Shown here piece after piece: positions 8,784 through 17,491 of a DNA stretch of 64,000 nt. Made by a program: the position numbers and the translations under genes. Positions within the stretch are counted from its first letter, which is position 1, and the number at the start of each line of letters is the position of its first letter. This DNA is from Bradyrhizobium sp. 190. GTDB lineage: Bacteria; Pseudomonadota; Alphaproteobacteria; Rhizobiales; Xanthobacteraceae. The notes beneath the pieces are model-generated. The model was given only the letters and a program-made list of their open reading frames with translations, searched no databases and was not told the DNA's origin. The stretch lies in contig NZ_JADPJL010000012.1 of NCBI RefSeq assembly GCF_023073415.1, forward strand, positions 248,001 to 312,000, in the 5' to 3' direction.

Positions 8784-10544
8784 TCAGCGCTGCAGCAGCC
8801 CTTCCTCGATCGCCTTGATCTGCAGCGCGAGGTGCTTTGAGCCGATGCGGCATTGCGCGAGGCCGCCGGCGATCAGCCAGAGGCCGGGCTGGCCGGTGCG
8901 GGTGTACATGTTGCGTAGTTCGTGCTCGTCGCCAAATCCCCAGATCGTGCCGACGCGTTTTTCGACAGCTTCGCCGAACAGTTTTCGCACCAGCACTTCC
9001 TGGCGCTTGTAGCCGGTCGCGAGCACGACGAGGTCGGCGGCGACCGTTTCGCCGTCCTTCATCTTCGCGCCGTCGGCGACGAACTTGTCGATGTCAGCGA
9101 ACTGTTTGAGCGTGATATCGCCTTTGACGATCAGGTCGGAGCAGCCGACGTTGAAATAATAGCCGCCGCCACGGGTGAGATATTTGAACTGCCAGCCGGT
9201 ATTGTCTTCGCCGAAATCGAGCTTGAAGCCGACGCGCTCCAGGCCCTCGAGCAATTCCCTGTCGAGCGCCTTGGATTTCTCCGCTGTCAATGCGTGGCTC
9301 TTCCGCGCCAGCTTGAGCGGCATCGAGGTCGCGATCAGGTCGTTGTCCTCCAGCGTGCCCTCATTGTAGGGCGCGTAGACCAGTTGCGCCGACGGCTCGA
9401 TGCTGACGATCAGCGTGGACGAGCGCTGGAACAGCGTGACGTTGGCGCCGCTGGAATGCAGGTCCTGCGCGATGTCGTGGCCGCTGTTGCCGGTGCCGAT
9501 CACGATCGCGGGCTTGCCCTTCCAGTTCTCGCCGTCGTCGTACTGGCTGGAATGCATCACCTTGCCGGCGAAATCCTTCAGGCCGGGAATCTCCGGCACG
9601 CTCGGAATGCCGCTGACGCCGGTCGCGAGCACGACATGGCGCGGATGCATGACGCGCTTGTTGCCATCGGCCTGGCGCAGCATGACCGTCCAGCGGCCCT
9701 CCTTCTCGTCGTAACTGCCGCCCTCGAATTCGGTCTCGGTCCAGAAGTTCAGCTCCATCGCCTCGACATAGGCTTCGAACCAGTTGGCGAGCTTGTCCTT
9801 CGGGATGTAGGTCGGCCAGTTCGGCGGGAAATGCAAATAGGGCAGGTGGTTGACCTGCACTTGGTTGTGCAGCGTCAGCGCGTGGTAGCGCTTGCGCCAG
9901 TTGTCACCGATGCGCTTCTCGCGATCGACGATCAGGGTGTCGACGTTCAATTGCTTCAGGCGCGCGGCGATGGAGAGCCCGGATTGCCCGCCGCCGATGA
10001 CGAGGACGGTGGGATCGTGGTTGGCATAGCCGGCTGATTCCCTGCGCAGGTCGAGCCAGTTCGGCCCACGAAAATCGCGTGAATAGGCGTTGCCGCGGGG
10101 CCGATTGACGCCGAGTTGTTCCTCGAAACCTTTTAATTCGCCAAGTTCGGTCAACAGCGTCCACGCTTTCAACCGGTTGCCATCGTCGGCATCAGGGATC
10201 AGGCGGATGATGCCGCTGCCGCGCCCGACCTTGGTCTCGAACTTGAAAATGGCCTCGATCGCGTTGGTGCCCGCGCGCATTACCTTGCGCGGTGCCGCGC
10301 GATCGGGAGCGATGGCAAAGTCGCCCGGCCCAGCGATGCGGGCCAGCGGCGGCAGCGCCTTCAGGATCGCGTCTCTGCCGTTCAGCGTTTGAATGTTCCA
10401 GCTCAGCGCCAGCACGTCGCGCCAATAGCTGTCGGGATGGAACAGCGTCTTCAGCAAACCGTCGTCGGGTTTCGCCAGCGCTTCCTCGAACTGCGCAAGC
10501 CAAGTGTCGGCGGCTACCGAACTGTCGTCCGTCCTGTCGAGCAT
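8784..10544 (-). CDS. Flavin-containing monooxygenase with N-terminal NTF2-like domain
   Basis: This 586-residue FAD/NADPH monooxygenase has two Rossmann motifs: FAD-binding GGGQSG at residues 184-189 and NADPH-binding GTGNSG at 350-355. ATGVSGIPSVP near residue 308 is the usual link between them. Residues 10-140 form an extra domain of NTF2-like character (LFHPDSYWRDVLAL), the arrangement seen in many bacterial putative FMO or Baeyer-Villiger-type enzymes. It would insert oxygen at a heteroatom or carbonyl of a small substrate. It is the last gene of a minus-strand run of acyl-CoA ligase, solute-binding protein and nitronate monooxygenase, suggesting a catabolic role. The start at ATG 10544 fits family length. 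Confidence 0.9.
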   Translation of the reverse strand: MLDRTDDSSVAADTWLAQFEEALAKPDDGLLKTLFHPDSYWRDVLALSWNIQTLNGRDAILKALPPLARIAGPGDFAIAPDRAAPRKVMRAGTNAIEAIFKFETKVGRGSGIIRLIPDADDGNRLKAWTLLTELGELKGFEEQLGVNRPRGNAYSRDFRGPNWLDLRRESAGYANHDPTVLVIGGGQSGLSIAARLKQLNVDTLIVDREKRIGDNWRKRYHALTLHNQVQVNHLPYLHFPPNWPTYIPKDKLANWFEAYVEAMELNFWTETEFEGGSYDEKEGRWTVMLRQADGNKRVMHPRHVVLATGVSGIPSVPEIPGLKDFAGKVMHSSQYDDGENWKGKPAIVIGTGNSGHDIAQDLHSSGANVTLFQRSSTLIVSIEPSAQLVYAPYNEGTLEDNDLIATSMPLKLARKSHALTAEKSKALDRELLEGLERVGFKLDFGEDNTGWQFKYLTRGGGYYFNVGCSDLIVKGDITLKQFADIDKFVADGAKMKDGETVAADLVVLATGYKRQEVLVRKLFGEAVEKRVGTIWGFGDEHELRNMYTRTGQPGLWLIAGGLAQCRIGSKHLALQIKAIEEGLLQR

Positions 10545-10649
10545 GCGCGTTTCCCGTCACCAGCCGTCTTTGCGGCGTTTCCCTGTCCGGCGAGCCTATA
10601 CCCATCCGGGACGGCGCAGAAAGGGCGTGAGGAGATATCCGTCATGCCG

Positions 10650-11729
10650 TTAGAGCGACAGGATGAGCCCCTGATCCGGCGGGACGCGGCCGTTGAGGGT
10701 GTCGAGATAGCCGCGCTGCACCGCCGCCGGCCCGTGGCTCTCGCTCACCTTCATCCATTGATCCAGCTTCGGGGCGAAGCCGGACCATGCAGCGCCAAAT
10801 CGCTTGTCGACGCCGCCCGGTCCCCATTCCTTGGCGCGCTTACGGATCTGGTCCGGCGCGAAGAACCAGTTCGGCCTCGCGCCTGGCAATTCCGGCTCGT
10901 CGGCCGCCGTGCTGCGATGGGTTAGCCCGACCCGGCCGGAGTATTTCATCTGCTCGCCGAAATGCCGGTGCAGTTGTTCGCGTAAGGAGCTGTTGCCCGC
11001 CATGTCGACATACGCCACGGGCTGGCCCGTCGGCATCGAGTTCACGCGGTCATAGGTCACAACGTCGTCGTAGCAGCCGAGCGATTTGACGAACTCGGTA
11101 TTGCCGGCCGAAGTCAGGCCGATCACCTTGGTGCCTCTCGCGTGCACAAGATGCGCAAGGCCATAAGCCGTCTTGCTGGAGGCAGAGGAGAGCATCACGC
11201 TTTTCGCGCCATAGAATTCGTTCTCGGCGAGAAAGTCATCAACCAGGAACGACAGCATGAACAGCGGGCGCAGCAGGGCCTGATAGTCGCCCTGCTTGCC
11301 TTCGAAGGCCGGATCGCCGCTGACGCGCGCATAGACGTTGTAGACCGGCGCCACGCCTTGCCGGTGCGCCGCGCCATCGCGCAGGCCGCGCTTGGAGACG
11401 TCGGCGGCCTCGATGACGAGATGCGTCGACATCGGGAAATAGCCGAACAGGGTTTCGCCTTTGGCGACGCCGGGATGTTTTGACGCGATCACCTCGCCAA
11501 ATCCCCAGACCGGAATGTTGCCGAAATCCTTGGGCGCCGGAAAGAGCTGCCAGTATTTCAGCGCATCGCCCATGACGGCATAGGTGATGTTGTTGGCGGT
11601 GAAGGCGAAGCGCGTAACCTTCACCAGCAGCGCCTCGTCAGGCAGCGCAGCTGCGTCAGGCAGTTGCGTCTCGATTACCTTGCATTGCTGCAGATCGTTG
11701 CGGGCGACGACGAAGTCGGTGGCTTGCAT
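10650..11729 (-). CDS. DUF2855 family protein (quinone-oxidoreductase-like)
   Basis: This 359-residue protein matches the DUF2855 pattern: an N-terminal GroES-like part (residues 1-110, LLVKVTRFAFTANNITYAVMG), then a Rossmann-like part with SVMLSSASSKTAYGLAHLV and VIGLTSAGN. It lacks the zinc ligands of alcohol dehydrogenases. A dehydrogenase or reductase role is inferred from the MDR-like architecture; no substrate is known. It lies 105 bases upstream of the flavin monooxygenase on the same strand, and the pair may act on one pathway. A palindromic repeat (11844-11922) sits upstream of it, which may set it apart from the ligase gene. Confidence 0.85.
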   Translation of the reverse strand: MQATDFVVARNDLQQCKVIETQLPDAAALPDEALLVKVTRFAFTANNITYAVMGDALKYWQLFPAPKDFGNIPVWGFGEVIASKHPGVAKGETLFGYFPMSTHLVIEAADVSKRGLRDGAAHRQGVAPVYNVYARVSGDPAFEGKQGDYQALLRPLFMLSFLVDDFLAENEFYGAKSVMLSSASSKTAYGLAHLVHARGTKVIGLTSAGNTEFVKSLGCYDDVVTYDRVNSMPTGQPVAYVDMAGNSSLREQLHRHFGEQMKYSGRVGLTHRSTAADEPELPGARPNWFFAPDQIRKRAKEWGPGGVDKRFGAAWSGFAPKLDQWMKVSESHGPAAVQRGYLDTLNGRVPPDQGLILSL

Positions 11730-11843
11730 TGTTTCGATCCCTGCTTCTCACATGCAGCGATCATTGCGCCGACCGATGACCGTTTTGCAACAGCAATGAT
11801 GTTTAAAACGGTGTTCGATTTTGATGTCGGAATGCTCCCCCCC

Positions 11844-11922
11844 GTCATTGCGAGCGCAGCGAAGCAATCCATCTTTCCGCGTACGAGGTGGCAATGGATT
11901 GCTTCGCTTCGCTCGCAATGAC
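11844..11922. repeat. Palindromic intergenic repeat, family C copy 1
   Basis: The left arm GTCATTGCGAGCG(C)AGCGAAGCAATCC and the right arm GGATTGCTTCGCTTCGCTCGCAATGAC are inverted, with a short variable centre. The same unit recurs at 44278-44353. It would form a long hairpin in RNA between two minus-strand genes. This is a dispersed repeat of the type common in Bradyrhizobium. Confidence 0.85.
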
Positions 11923-11946
11923 GTGGAGGGTGCGGAAGGTGAGCCG

Positions 11947-13473
11947 TCACGCAATCGCCCGCAGCCTACCCTCGGCATACAGATCGCGCAGCTTGCGCTT
12001 GAAGATCTTGCCGGTGGCTTCGCGCGGCATCGCGTCCATGAACTGGATGTCCTTTGGCACCTTGAAGTTGGCGAGACGTCCGCGCAAAAATTCCTGCACC
12101 GCGGCGGGTGATAGCGCCGCATTCGCTTCCAGCTCGATGCAGGCGAACAGCCGCTCGCCGAATTCGTCGTCGGGGACGCCGAACACCGCGCAGTCGCGCA
12201 CGCCATCCATGCCGATCAGCGCGTTCTCGATTTCCGCCGGATAGATGTTGACGCCGCCGGAGATCACCATGTCGCGCTTGCGGTCGCACAGGAACAGGTA
12301 GCCGTCTTCGTCGAGATAGCCGACGTCGCCGACGCTGACGAGGCCGTCGCGGCCAGCCTCCGCGCGCGCCTCGGCCTTGCCGTGATAATCGAAATCCGGC
12401 ACCGAAACCTGCCGCATGAAGATTTCGCCTGTTTCGTTGACGCCGCACAGTTCACCGTCCGGGCGGTAGATCTTGACGATACCGCCATCGATCGCGCGGC
12501 CGACGGTGCCGGGTTTTGCCAATGCCTCCTCGGCAGAATGCCACACCGGAATGCCTGTTTCGGTCGAGCCGAAATACTCGTTGATGACCGGTCCCCACCA
12601 TTCGATCATGGCGCGCTTGACCTGCGGCGGGCAGGGGGCAGCGCCGTGCACGATGAAACGCAGCGACGACAGATCGTAGCGCCGCTTGACGTCATCCGGC
12701 AGCCGCAGCAGGCGCACGAACATCGTCGGCACCATGTGCATGTGGGTGACACGATGACGTTCGATCAGTTGCAGCATGTCCTCGGGATCGAAGCGCGGTT
12801 CGAGCACGATTGTGCAGCCGCTGCGGAACGCCAGCATGCCATAGGAATTCGGCGCCGAATGGTACATCGGGCCGTTCATCAGGATGACCTGGTCCTCGTT
12901 CGGCTTCACGCCATAGGCGATGCCGCCGACGCGCGCCGAAGCCGTGGCTTGTTCCGGCGTCATCGGCTTGCGGCGCACACCCTTGGGCAGGCCGGTGGTA
13001 CCCGACGTGTAGAACATCGGTCCGCTGCCGACCGGAGCCTCCTGCAAGGGCGCATGCGTGTCGCGCCAACGGTCCCAGTCGGTCATACCGTCGGGGACTT
13101 GCGTCAGCGCGGGCGCGACATTGAACGCAGCCGCGATCTCCGGCGGTGTGGTCACCACCAGGAGTCGCACATCGGCGGGAAGACCGTCCCTGATCTGCGG
13201 CAGCAGGTCGGCATGGCAGACCAGGATTTTCGCGCCGCTGTCAGCCAGGATATAGGCGACCTCCTCGGCCTTCAGATGCCAGTTGATCGGCACCACCGGG
13301 CTGCCCAGCGCCGCCGCGCCACCCGAGACTTCGAAGAACGCAAAGTCGTTGCGCAGCATCATGCCGACGGGCGTTCCGCCACTGACGCCGAGCGCCCTGA
13401 AGCCCGCCGCCGCCCGCGCGATGCGGGCATGGATCTCGGGATAGCTGATTTGGCGTTCGCCGCCGACGATCAT
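11947..13473 (-). CDS. AMP-dependent acyl-CoA synthetase (bile-acid/fatty-acid ligase type)
   Basis: This 508-residue ANL-superfamily ligase has P-loop YTSGTTGLPKG at residues 155-165 and the NEYFGSTE adenine motif. The hinge is SVGDVGYLDEDGY, followed by ISGGVNIYP, and the C-terminal adenylation lysine is near residue 489 (EATGKIFKR). GTG 13482 is possible, but I chose ATG 13473 because a GGAG site lies eight bases before it. The solute-binding protein gene ends 17 bases upstream, so the two are co-transcribed. Together they suggest uptake and CoA activation of an aromatic or alicyclic acid. The substrate is not certain. Confidence 0.92.
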   Translation of the reverse strand: MIVGGERQISYPEIHARIARAAAGFRALGVSGGTPVGMMLRNDFAFFEVSGGAAALGSPVVPINWHLKAEEVAYILADSGAKILVCHADLLPQIRDGLPADVRLLVVTTPPEIAAAFNVAPALTQVPDGMTDWDRWRDTHAPLQEAPVGSGPMFYTSGTTGLPKGVRRKPMTPEQATASARVGGIAYGVKPNEDQVILMNGPMYHSAPNSYGMLAFRSGCTIVLEPRFDPEDMLQLIERHRVTHMHMVPTMFVRLLRLPDDVKRRYDLSSLRFIVHGAAPCPPQVKRAMIEWWGPVINEYFGSTETGIPVWHSAEEALAKPGTVGRAIDGGIVKIYRPDGELCGVNETGEIFMRQVSVPDFDYHGKAEARAEAGRDGLVSVGDVGYLDEDGYLFLCDRKRDMVISGGVNIYPAEIENALIGMDGVRDCAVFGVPDDEFGERLFACIELEANAALSPAAVQEFLRGRLANFKVPKDIQFMDAMPREATGKIFKRKLRDLYAEGRLRAIA

Positions 13474-13490
13474 GACAGGCACTCCAGTTC

Positions 13491-14693
13491 TTACGGCTCT
13501 TGGTCTTCGATCAACTCGCCAAAGCCAACCCAGCTCTTGCCGTCGAAACGCTGCATCCTGAGTTGCTGGAACAGCAAATAGTCGTCGGAGCCGGTCGTCA
13601 CCGTGATGCCCGGCAGCAGCAGCGGCAGCGAGACCTTGTTCAGCGAGGTTGCCTTCTTCAGCACGTTAGCACGGCTCAGATCGTCGCCGCACGCGCGCAG
13701 CACCTGCGCGAGCAACACCAGGCTGGTATAGCCGCTGGCGTAGGTGGTGTCGTGCGGATCGGCTGCAGGCATGTACCGCTTCATGAAGCCGAAATACTCC
13801 TTCACGTCGGCATCATCTGCCCATTGCGGATCGTTGATGTTCTTCAGATAGGCCGCGGAAACCAGTCCGGTCGCGTTCTCCAGTCCCGCCGGCTGCAGGA
13901 TTGTCGCGATCGAGGTCACTGAGGTGGGCACCAGGAACAGGTCCGGCTTGAAGCCCATCTCGGCGCTGCGGCGGATCATCTGCGAGCCGAACTTGCCGAT
14001 GGCGACGCCGAAGAACACGTTGGCGCCGGAAGCCTTCAGCGTGGCGAGCTGTGAATCGATCGTCGGCTGGGTGGTCTCGTAAACCGCCTCGGCCACGATC
14101 ATGCTGGCCGCCTTGTCGCCTAGGCCGCGCTTGAACGCGGAGACATAGTCACGGCCGAAATCGTCGTTCTGCGACAGGATCGCGATCTTTGCGTCAGGCT
14201 TGGTGCGCAGCACGTGCTTGGCATAGATGACGCCTTCAGAATGGTATGAAGCCATCCCGCCCATCGTCCACGGGAAATGCTTCGGATCCGCCCATTTGCT
14301 GGCGCCGGTGGTGATGAAGAGATGCGGCACCTTCTTGGCGTTCAGGTAACGGTGGACGGCGCTGTTGGTCGGCGTGCCGAGTGAGCCAAAAACCAGCAGC
14401 ACTTCGTCCTGCTCGACCAGCCGGCGCGTCTGCTCGACCGTCTTGGGCGGCGAATAGGCGTCGTCGAGACTGTGCAGCTTGAGCTTGCGGCCGCTGATGC
14501 CGCCTTCCGCATTCACCTTCTCGAAATAGGCCTGCGCGACCTTGCCGAGTCCCGAATAGCCCGACAGCGGACCGCTGTAGGGCATGGTCTGGCCGATCAG
14601 GATCTCGTTGGCGGTGACGCCGTTCTCGGCGCGGGCCGTGCTGCCCGCAAGCGCCAGCAGCCCGGCGCAGCACATCGCGATGGTTCTCATCAT
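13491..14693 (-). CDS. ABC transporter substrate-binding protein (LivK/Peripla_BP_6 type)
   Basis: This 400-residue periplasmic binding protein has a signal peptide (residues 1-22, cleavage after STARA) and the type I fold of the branched-chain amino acid and aromatic-acid class. Family marks are ILIGQTMPYSGPLSGY at the mature start, SLDDAYSPPKTVEQTRRLVEQ, and ASKWADPKHFPW. ATG 14693 follows GGGAG. No permease or ATPase gene is next to it, so it must borrow a transporter or act with an unlinked one. A diverged paralogue with lower GC is at 40718-41944. Co-directional with the ligase downstream. Confidence 0.92.
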   Translation of the reverse strand: MMRTIAMCCAGLLALAGSTARAENGVTANEILIGQTMPYSGPLSGYSGLGKVAQAYFEKVNAEGGISGRKLKLHSLDDAYSPPKTVEQTRRLVEQDEVLLVFGSLGTPTNSAVHRYLNAKKVPHLFITTGASKWADPKHFPWTMGGMASYHSEGVIYAKHVLRTKPDAKIAILSQNDDFGRDYVSAFKRGLGDKAASMIVAEAVYETTQPTIDSQLATLKASGANVFFGVAIGKFGSQMIRRSAEMGFKPDLFLVPTSVTSIATILQPAGLENATGLVSAAYLKNINDPQWADDADVKEYFGFMKRYMPAADPHDTTYASGYTSLVLLAQVLRACGDDLSRANVLKKATSLNKVSLPLLLPGITVTTGSDDYLLFQQLRMQRFDGKSWVGFGELIEDQEP

Positions 14694-14740
14694 TTCACTC
14701 CCTTGTTGTTTGTTTGATTGGTTGTTGGAACCGGCGCGTC

Positions 14741-15715
14741 TCAGGCGCGCGCTCGGTTGAGAAAGTCGCTGCTGGCCTCGGTGAACTCGTACTTGAGGCG
14801 TTCCACCAGCTCGGCGACCGGCGGCGCGTCGGCGATCTGGCCGATGCCCTGGCCGGAGCCCCAGATGTCGCGCCATGCCTTGGCCTTGGTGTTGCCGCCG
14901 GAGCCGAAATTCATCTTCGACTTGTCGCTAAGCGGCAGATTTTCTGGATCGAGGCCCGCGGCCACGATCGAGGGCCCGAGATAATTGCCGTGCACGCCGG
15001 TGAACAGGTTGGAGTAGACGATGTCGTGCGCCGCGTGTTCGACCAGCGCGGCCTTGTAGGCCGGATCGGCATTGGCTTCGGCGGTGGCGATGAAGCGCGT
15101 GCCCATGTAGGCCGCATCAGCCCCGAGCGCGAGCGCCGACGCGATGCCCCAGCCGTCGGAGATCGCGCCCGACAGCAGGACGGTGCCCTTGAACCACTGC
15201 TTGACCTCGCGCAGCAGCGCGAACGGCGACAGCATGCCGGCATGGCCGCCGGCGCCGGCACAGACCAGAATGAGACCGTCGACGCCATGGTCGGCAGCTT
15301 TCCGCGCATGCTTGACGTTGATCACGTCGTGGAAAACCACGCCGCCATAGGAATGCGCGGCCTCGACGATTTCGATCGGCGGGCGCAGCGAGGTGATGAT
15401 GATCGGCACCTTGTGCTTTACGCAGGTCTCCATGTCTTTCATCAGCCGGTCGTTGGAAGCGTGGCAGATCTGGTTGACCGCGTAGGGCGCCACCTTCTTC
15501 TCCGGATGCAGTGCCTTGTACTCGCCAAGCTCGTTCTCGATTCGGCTCAGCCACTCGTCGAGCTTCTCCACGGGGCGGGCATTCAGCGCGGGGAACGAGC
15601 CGACGATGCCGGCCTTGCACTGGGCGATCACGAGTTCCGGCCCGGAGACGATAAACAGCGGTGAGCCGACGACCGGCAGTTCGAGCGAATCGGCAAGCGA
15701 AGCGGGCAACGGCAT
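14741..15715 (-). CDS. NAD(P)H-dependent flavin oxidoreductase / nitronate monooxygenase family
   Basis: This 324-residue TIM-barrel FMN protein of the nitronate monooxygenase/2-nitropropane dioxygenase family opens with LELPVVGSPLFIVSGPELVIAQCKAGIVGSFPALNARP, the family signature. It has the FMN phosphate-binding GAGGHAGMLSPFALL region and LSGAISDGWGIASALALGADAAYMGTRF. The start at ATG 15715 follows AAGGAGG. It heads the minus-strand cluster and faces the LysR gene at 15885, so it is a probable target of that regulator. Many family members act on substrates other than nitronates, so the exact reaction is open. Confidence 0.9.
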   Translation of the reverse strand: MPLPASLADSLELPVVGSPLFIVSGPELVIAQCKAGIVGSFPALNARPVEKLDEWLSRIENELGEYKALHPEKKVAPYAVNQICHASNDRLMKDMETCVKHKVPIIITSLRPPIEIVEAAHSYGGVVFHDVINVKHARKAADHGVDGLILVCAGAGGHAGMLSPFALLREVKQWFKGTVLLSGAISDGWGIASALALGADAAYMGTRFIATAEANADPAYKAALVEHAAHDIVYSNLFTGVHGNYLGPSIVAAGLDPENLPLSDKSKMNFGSGGNTKAKAWRDIWGSGQGIGQIADAPPVAELVERLKYEFTEASSDFLNRARA

Positions 15716-15854
15716 TCGGTTCCTCCTTGTCGCGCAAGGCCGGGCCAGGCTAGGCGCGCATCCCTTGATATTGATTTGAGCGCATCAGGCCGGGTGGAGC
15801 CGCTGGCCTGCGCTTGTTACGGTCCATTATAGGGCTGGACGGCACGCTCCAGCC

Positions 15855-15868
15855 GTTCAATATTGAAC
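15855..15868. promoter_or_regulatory. Perfect 14-bp palindrome, candidate LysR operator
   Basis: GTTCAATATTGAAC is a perfect palindrome in the 169-base divergent region, 17 bases before the LysR start codon. It contains an AT-rich centre and a TTCAA/TTGAA dyad as in LysR binding sites. Candidate site for autoregulation and control of the minus-strand cluster; binding is inferred. Confidence 0.5.
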
Positions 15869-15884
15869 AGGTGATCAGTCAGGA

Positions 15885-16805
15885 ATGAACAGTGCGGCTG
15901 GCGTCGCGGGGGAGCCGATGGACTGGGACCTGTGCAAGACCTTCGTGGCGGTGGCCGAGACCCGCAGCTTCGCCGCCGCCGCGCGGCGGTTGCGCTCCAG
16001 CCATCCGACGGTCGGCCGCAAGATCGCCGAACTGGAAGGCCAGCTCGGCATACCCCTGTTCGCGCGCTCCAATGAAGGTCTTTCGCTGACCGCGCAGGGC
16101 CGCAAGTTTCGCGAGCATGTCGAGGCGATGGCGGCGGCGGCGCTGCGTGCGGAAGCTGCGGTGTCGGCGACCGGGGCGCAGGCGCGCGGCGTCGTCAAGC
16201 TGTCGATCGGCTCCACGCTCGCCTCGCACTGGCTGATGCCGAAGCTCGGTCCATTTCTGCGTGCGCATGACCATATCCAGCTTGAGATCATCACCCATCC
16301 CTATCCGGCCAGCGTGCGCCGCCGCGAGGCCGATGTCGTATTGCGCCCCGTGGACAGCGGCGAAGAGAATTTGATCGGCCGAAAGATCGGCCGCCTCGGC
16401 ACCGGCTTCTACGCCTCGCGCGATTATGCCGCGCGGCGGCGGCTCCCCGAGCGGCGTGACGAATGGAAGGAACACAGCGTCATCGGCTTCGCCGACCGAT
16501 TGTCGAACGAACGTCTGGCACGCTGGAGCGACGCGATCACGCGGCAGGGGTCGATGGTGATGCGATGCTCGTCGCAGGGCGACATGCTCGCCGCCGCGCG
16601 CGCGGGCCTTGGGATTTCAACGCTGTCCTGTTTTGTCGCGGCCGCCTATCCGGATCTCGTCCGCGTCGCCCCGCAGAAACTCGTCAGTGTGGCCGATCTC
16701 TGGCTTCTGGCCCATCCCGATCTCGTCGAACTTCCGGCCGTGCGTGCCGTGATCGATTTCGTCACGGCTTCCGCGCGGGAAGACCGGGTGAAGTTGCGGG
16801 GGTGA
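15885..16805 (+). CDS. LysR-family transcriptional regulator
   Basis: This 306-residue regulator has an N-terminal winged helix-turn-helix (TRSFAAAARRLRSSHPTVGRKIAELEGQLGIPLFAR) and an effector-binding domain. ATG 15885 is reported; ATG 15918 (MDWDLCKTF) matches where family members usually begin and has GGGGGAG just upstream, so the true start may be 11 codons later. It is divergent from the nitronate monooxygenase gene and is the likely controller of the minus-strand catabolic cluster. Its last 44 bases overlap the convergent DNA glycosylase gene. The inducer is unknown. Confidence 0.92.
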   Translation: MNSAAGVAGEPMDWDLCKTFVAVAETRSFAAAARRLRSSHPTVGRKIAELEGQLGIPLFARSNEGLSLTAQGRKFREHVEAMAAAALRAEAAVSATGAQARGVVKLSIGSTLASHWLMPKLGPFLRAHDHIQLEIITHPYPASVRRREADVVLRPVDSGEENLIGRKIGRLGTGFYASRDYAARRRLPERRDEWKEHSVIGFADRLSNERLARWSDAITRQGSMVMRCSSQGDMLAAARAGLGISTLSCFVAAAYPDLVRVAPQKLVSVADLWLLAHPDLVELPAVRAVIDFVTASAREDRVKLRG

Positions 16806-17454
16806 GTTTGTCGGCAAGCACGCCCTCGCGCTTTTTCAGCACCCGATAATAACTCCACCACAGATGCGCCGCCGCGCCACGCAAAGGACGCCACGGTTCC
16901 GCCAGTGGCGCCATCTGCTTGGCGTTAGGGCGGGCCTGCAGGCCAAGCCCCATCTTGACCGCCTCCTGTATGGCGATATCGCCCGCCGGCCAGGCGTCGC
17001 CATGGCCGAGGCAGAACAACAGGTAGACGTCGGCCGTCCACGGGCCGATGCCGTGCAGCGCGGTCAGGGTATGGTGGGCGGCGTCCGCGTCTTCCTCCGC
17101 CAGCACGTCGAGATTGAGCCGCTCGGCGGCGAGCTCGCGCGCGATATTCTTCAGCGTCTTGATCTTGGCGGCGGAAAGGCCCAACCGCCCGAGGCGGTCG
17201 GCGCGGGCTTTGCCGATGACGTGATGATCGAACGGGTCGAATGCGGCTGCAAGCCGCGCCCAGATCGCGCCGGCGCTCGCGGTGGACAATTGCTGGCCGC
17301 AAACGATCGCTGCCAGCCCGGCGAACCCCGGCTCGCGCTGCCGCAGCGCCGGCATGCCAGTGAGTTCGAAAATAGGCTTCAGCCGCACGTCCTGCTTGAC
17401 CAGCGCGAGGACGGCGTCTTCGAGGTCGGACTGGCTGTTGAGGTGGATGGTCAT
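16762..17454 (-). CDS. DNA-3-methyladenine glycosylase II family (AlkA-like) HhH-GPD protein
   Basis: This 230-residue base-excision repair glycosylase removes alkylated purines. The helix-hairpin-helix is at residues 133-147 (LHGIGPWTADVYLLF) and catalytic Asp159 is in WPAGDIAIQ. FAGLAAIVCGQQLSTASAGAIWARL is the first core helix. There is no C-terminal four-cysteine iron-sulfur cluster, as expected for AlkA rather than MutY/Nth types. The start at ATG 17454 follows AAGGGG. It has the short length of alphaproteobacterial AlkA proteins lacking the N-terminal Ada fusion. Its 3' end overlaps the convergent LysR gene by 44 bases. Confidence 0.9.
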   Translation of the reverse strand: MTIHLNSQSDLEDAVLALVKQDVRLKPIFELTGMPALRQREPGFAGLAAIVCGQQLSTASAGAIWARLAAAFDPFDHHVIGKARADRLGRLGLSAAKIKTLKNIARELAAERLNLDVLAEEDADAAHHTLTALHGIGPWTADVYLLFCLGHGDAWPAGDIAIQEAVKMGLGLQARPNAKQMAPLAEPWRPLRGAAAHLWWSYYRVLKKREGVLADKLTPATSPGLPARKP

Positions 17455-17491
17455 TGCCCCTTAAAACCATCATGTCCCGCGAAAGAGATCA

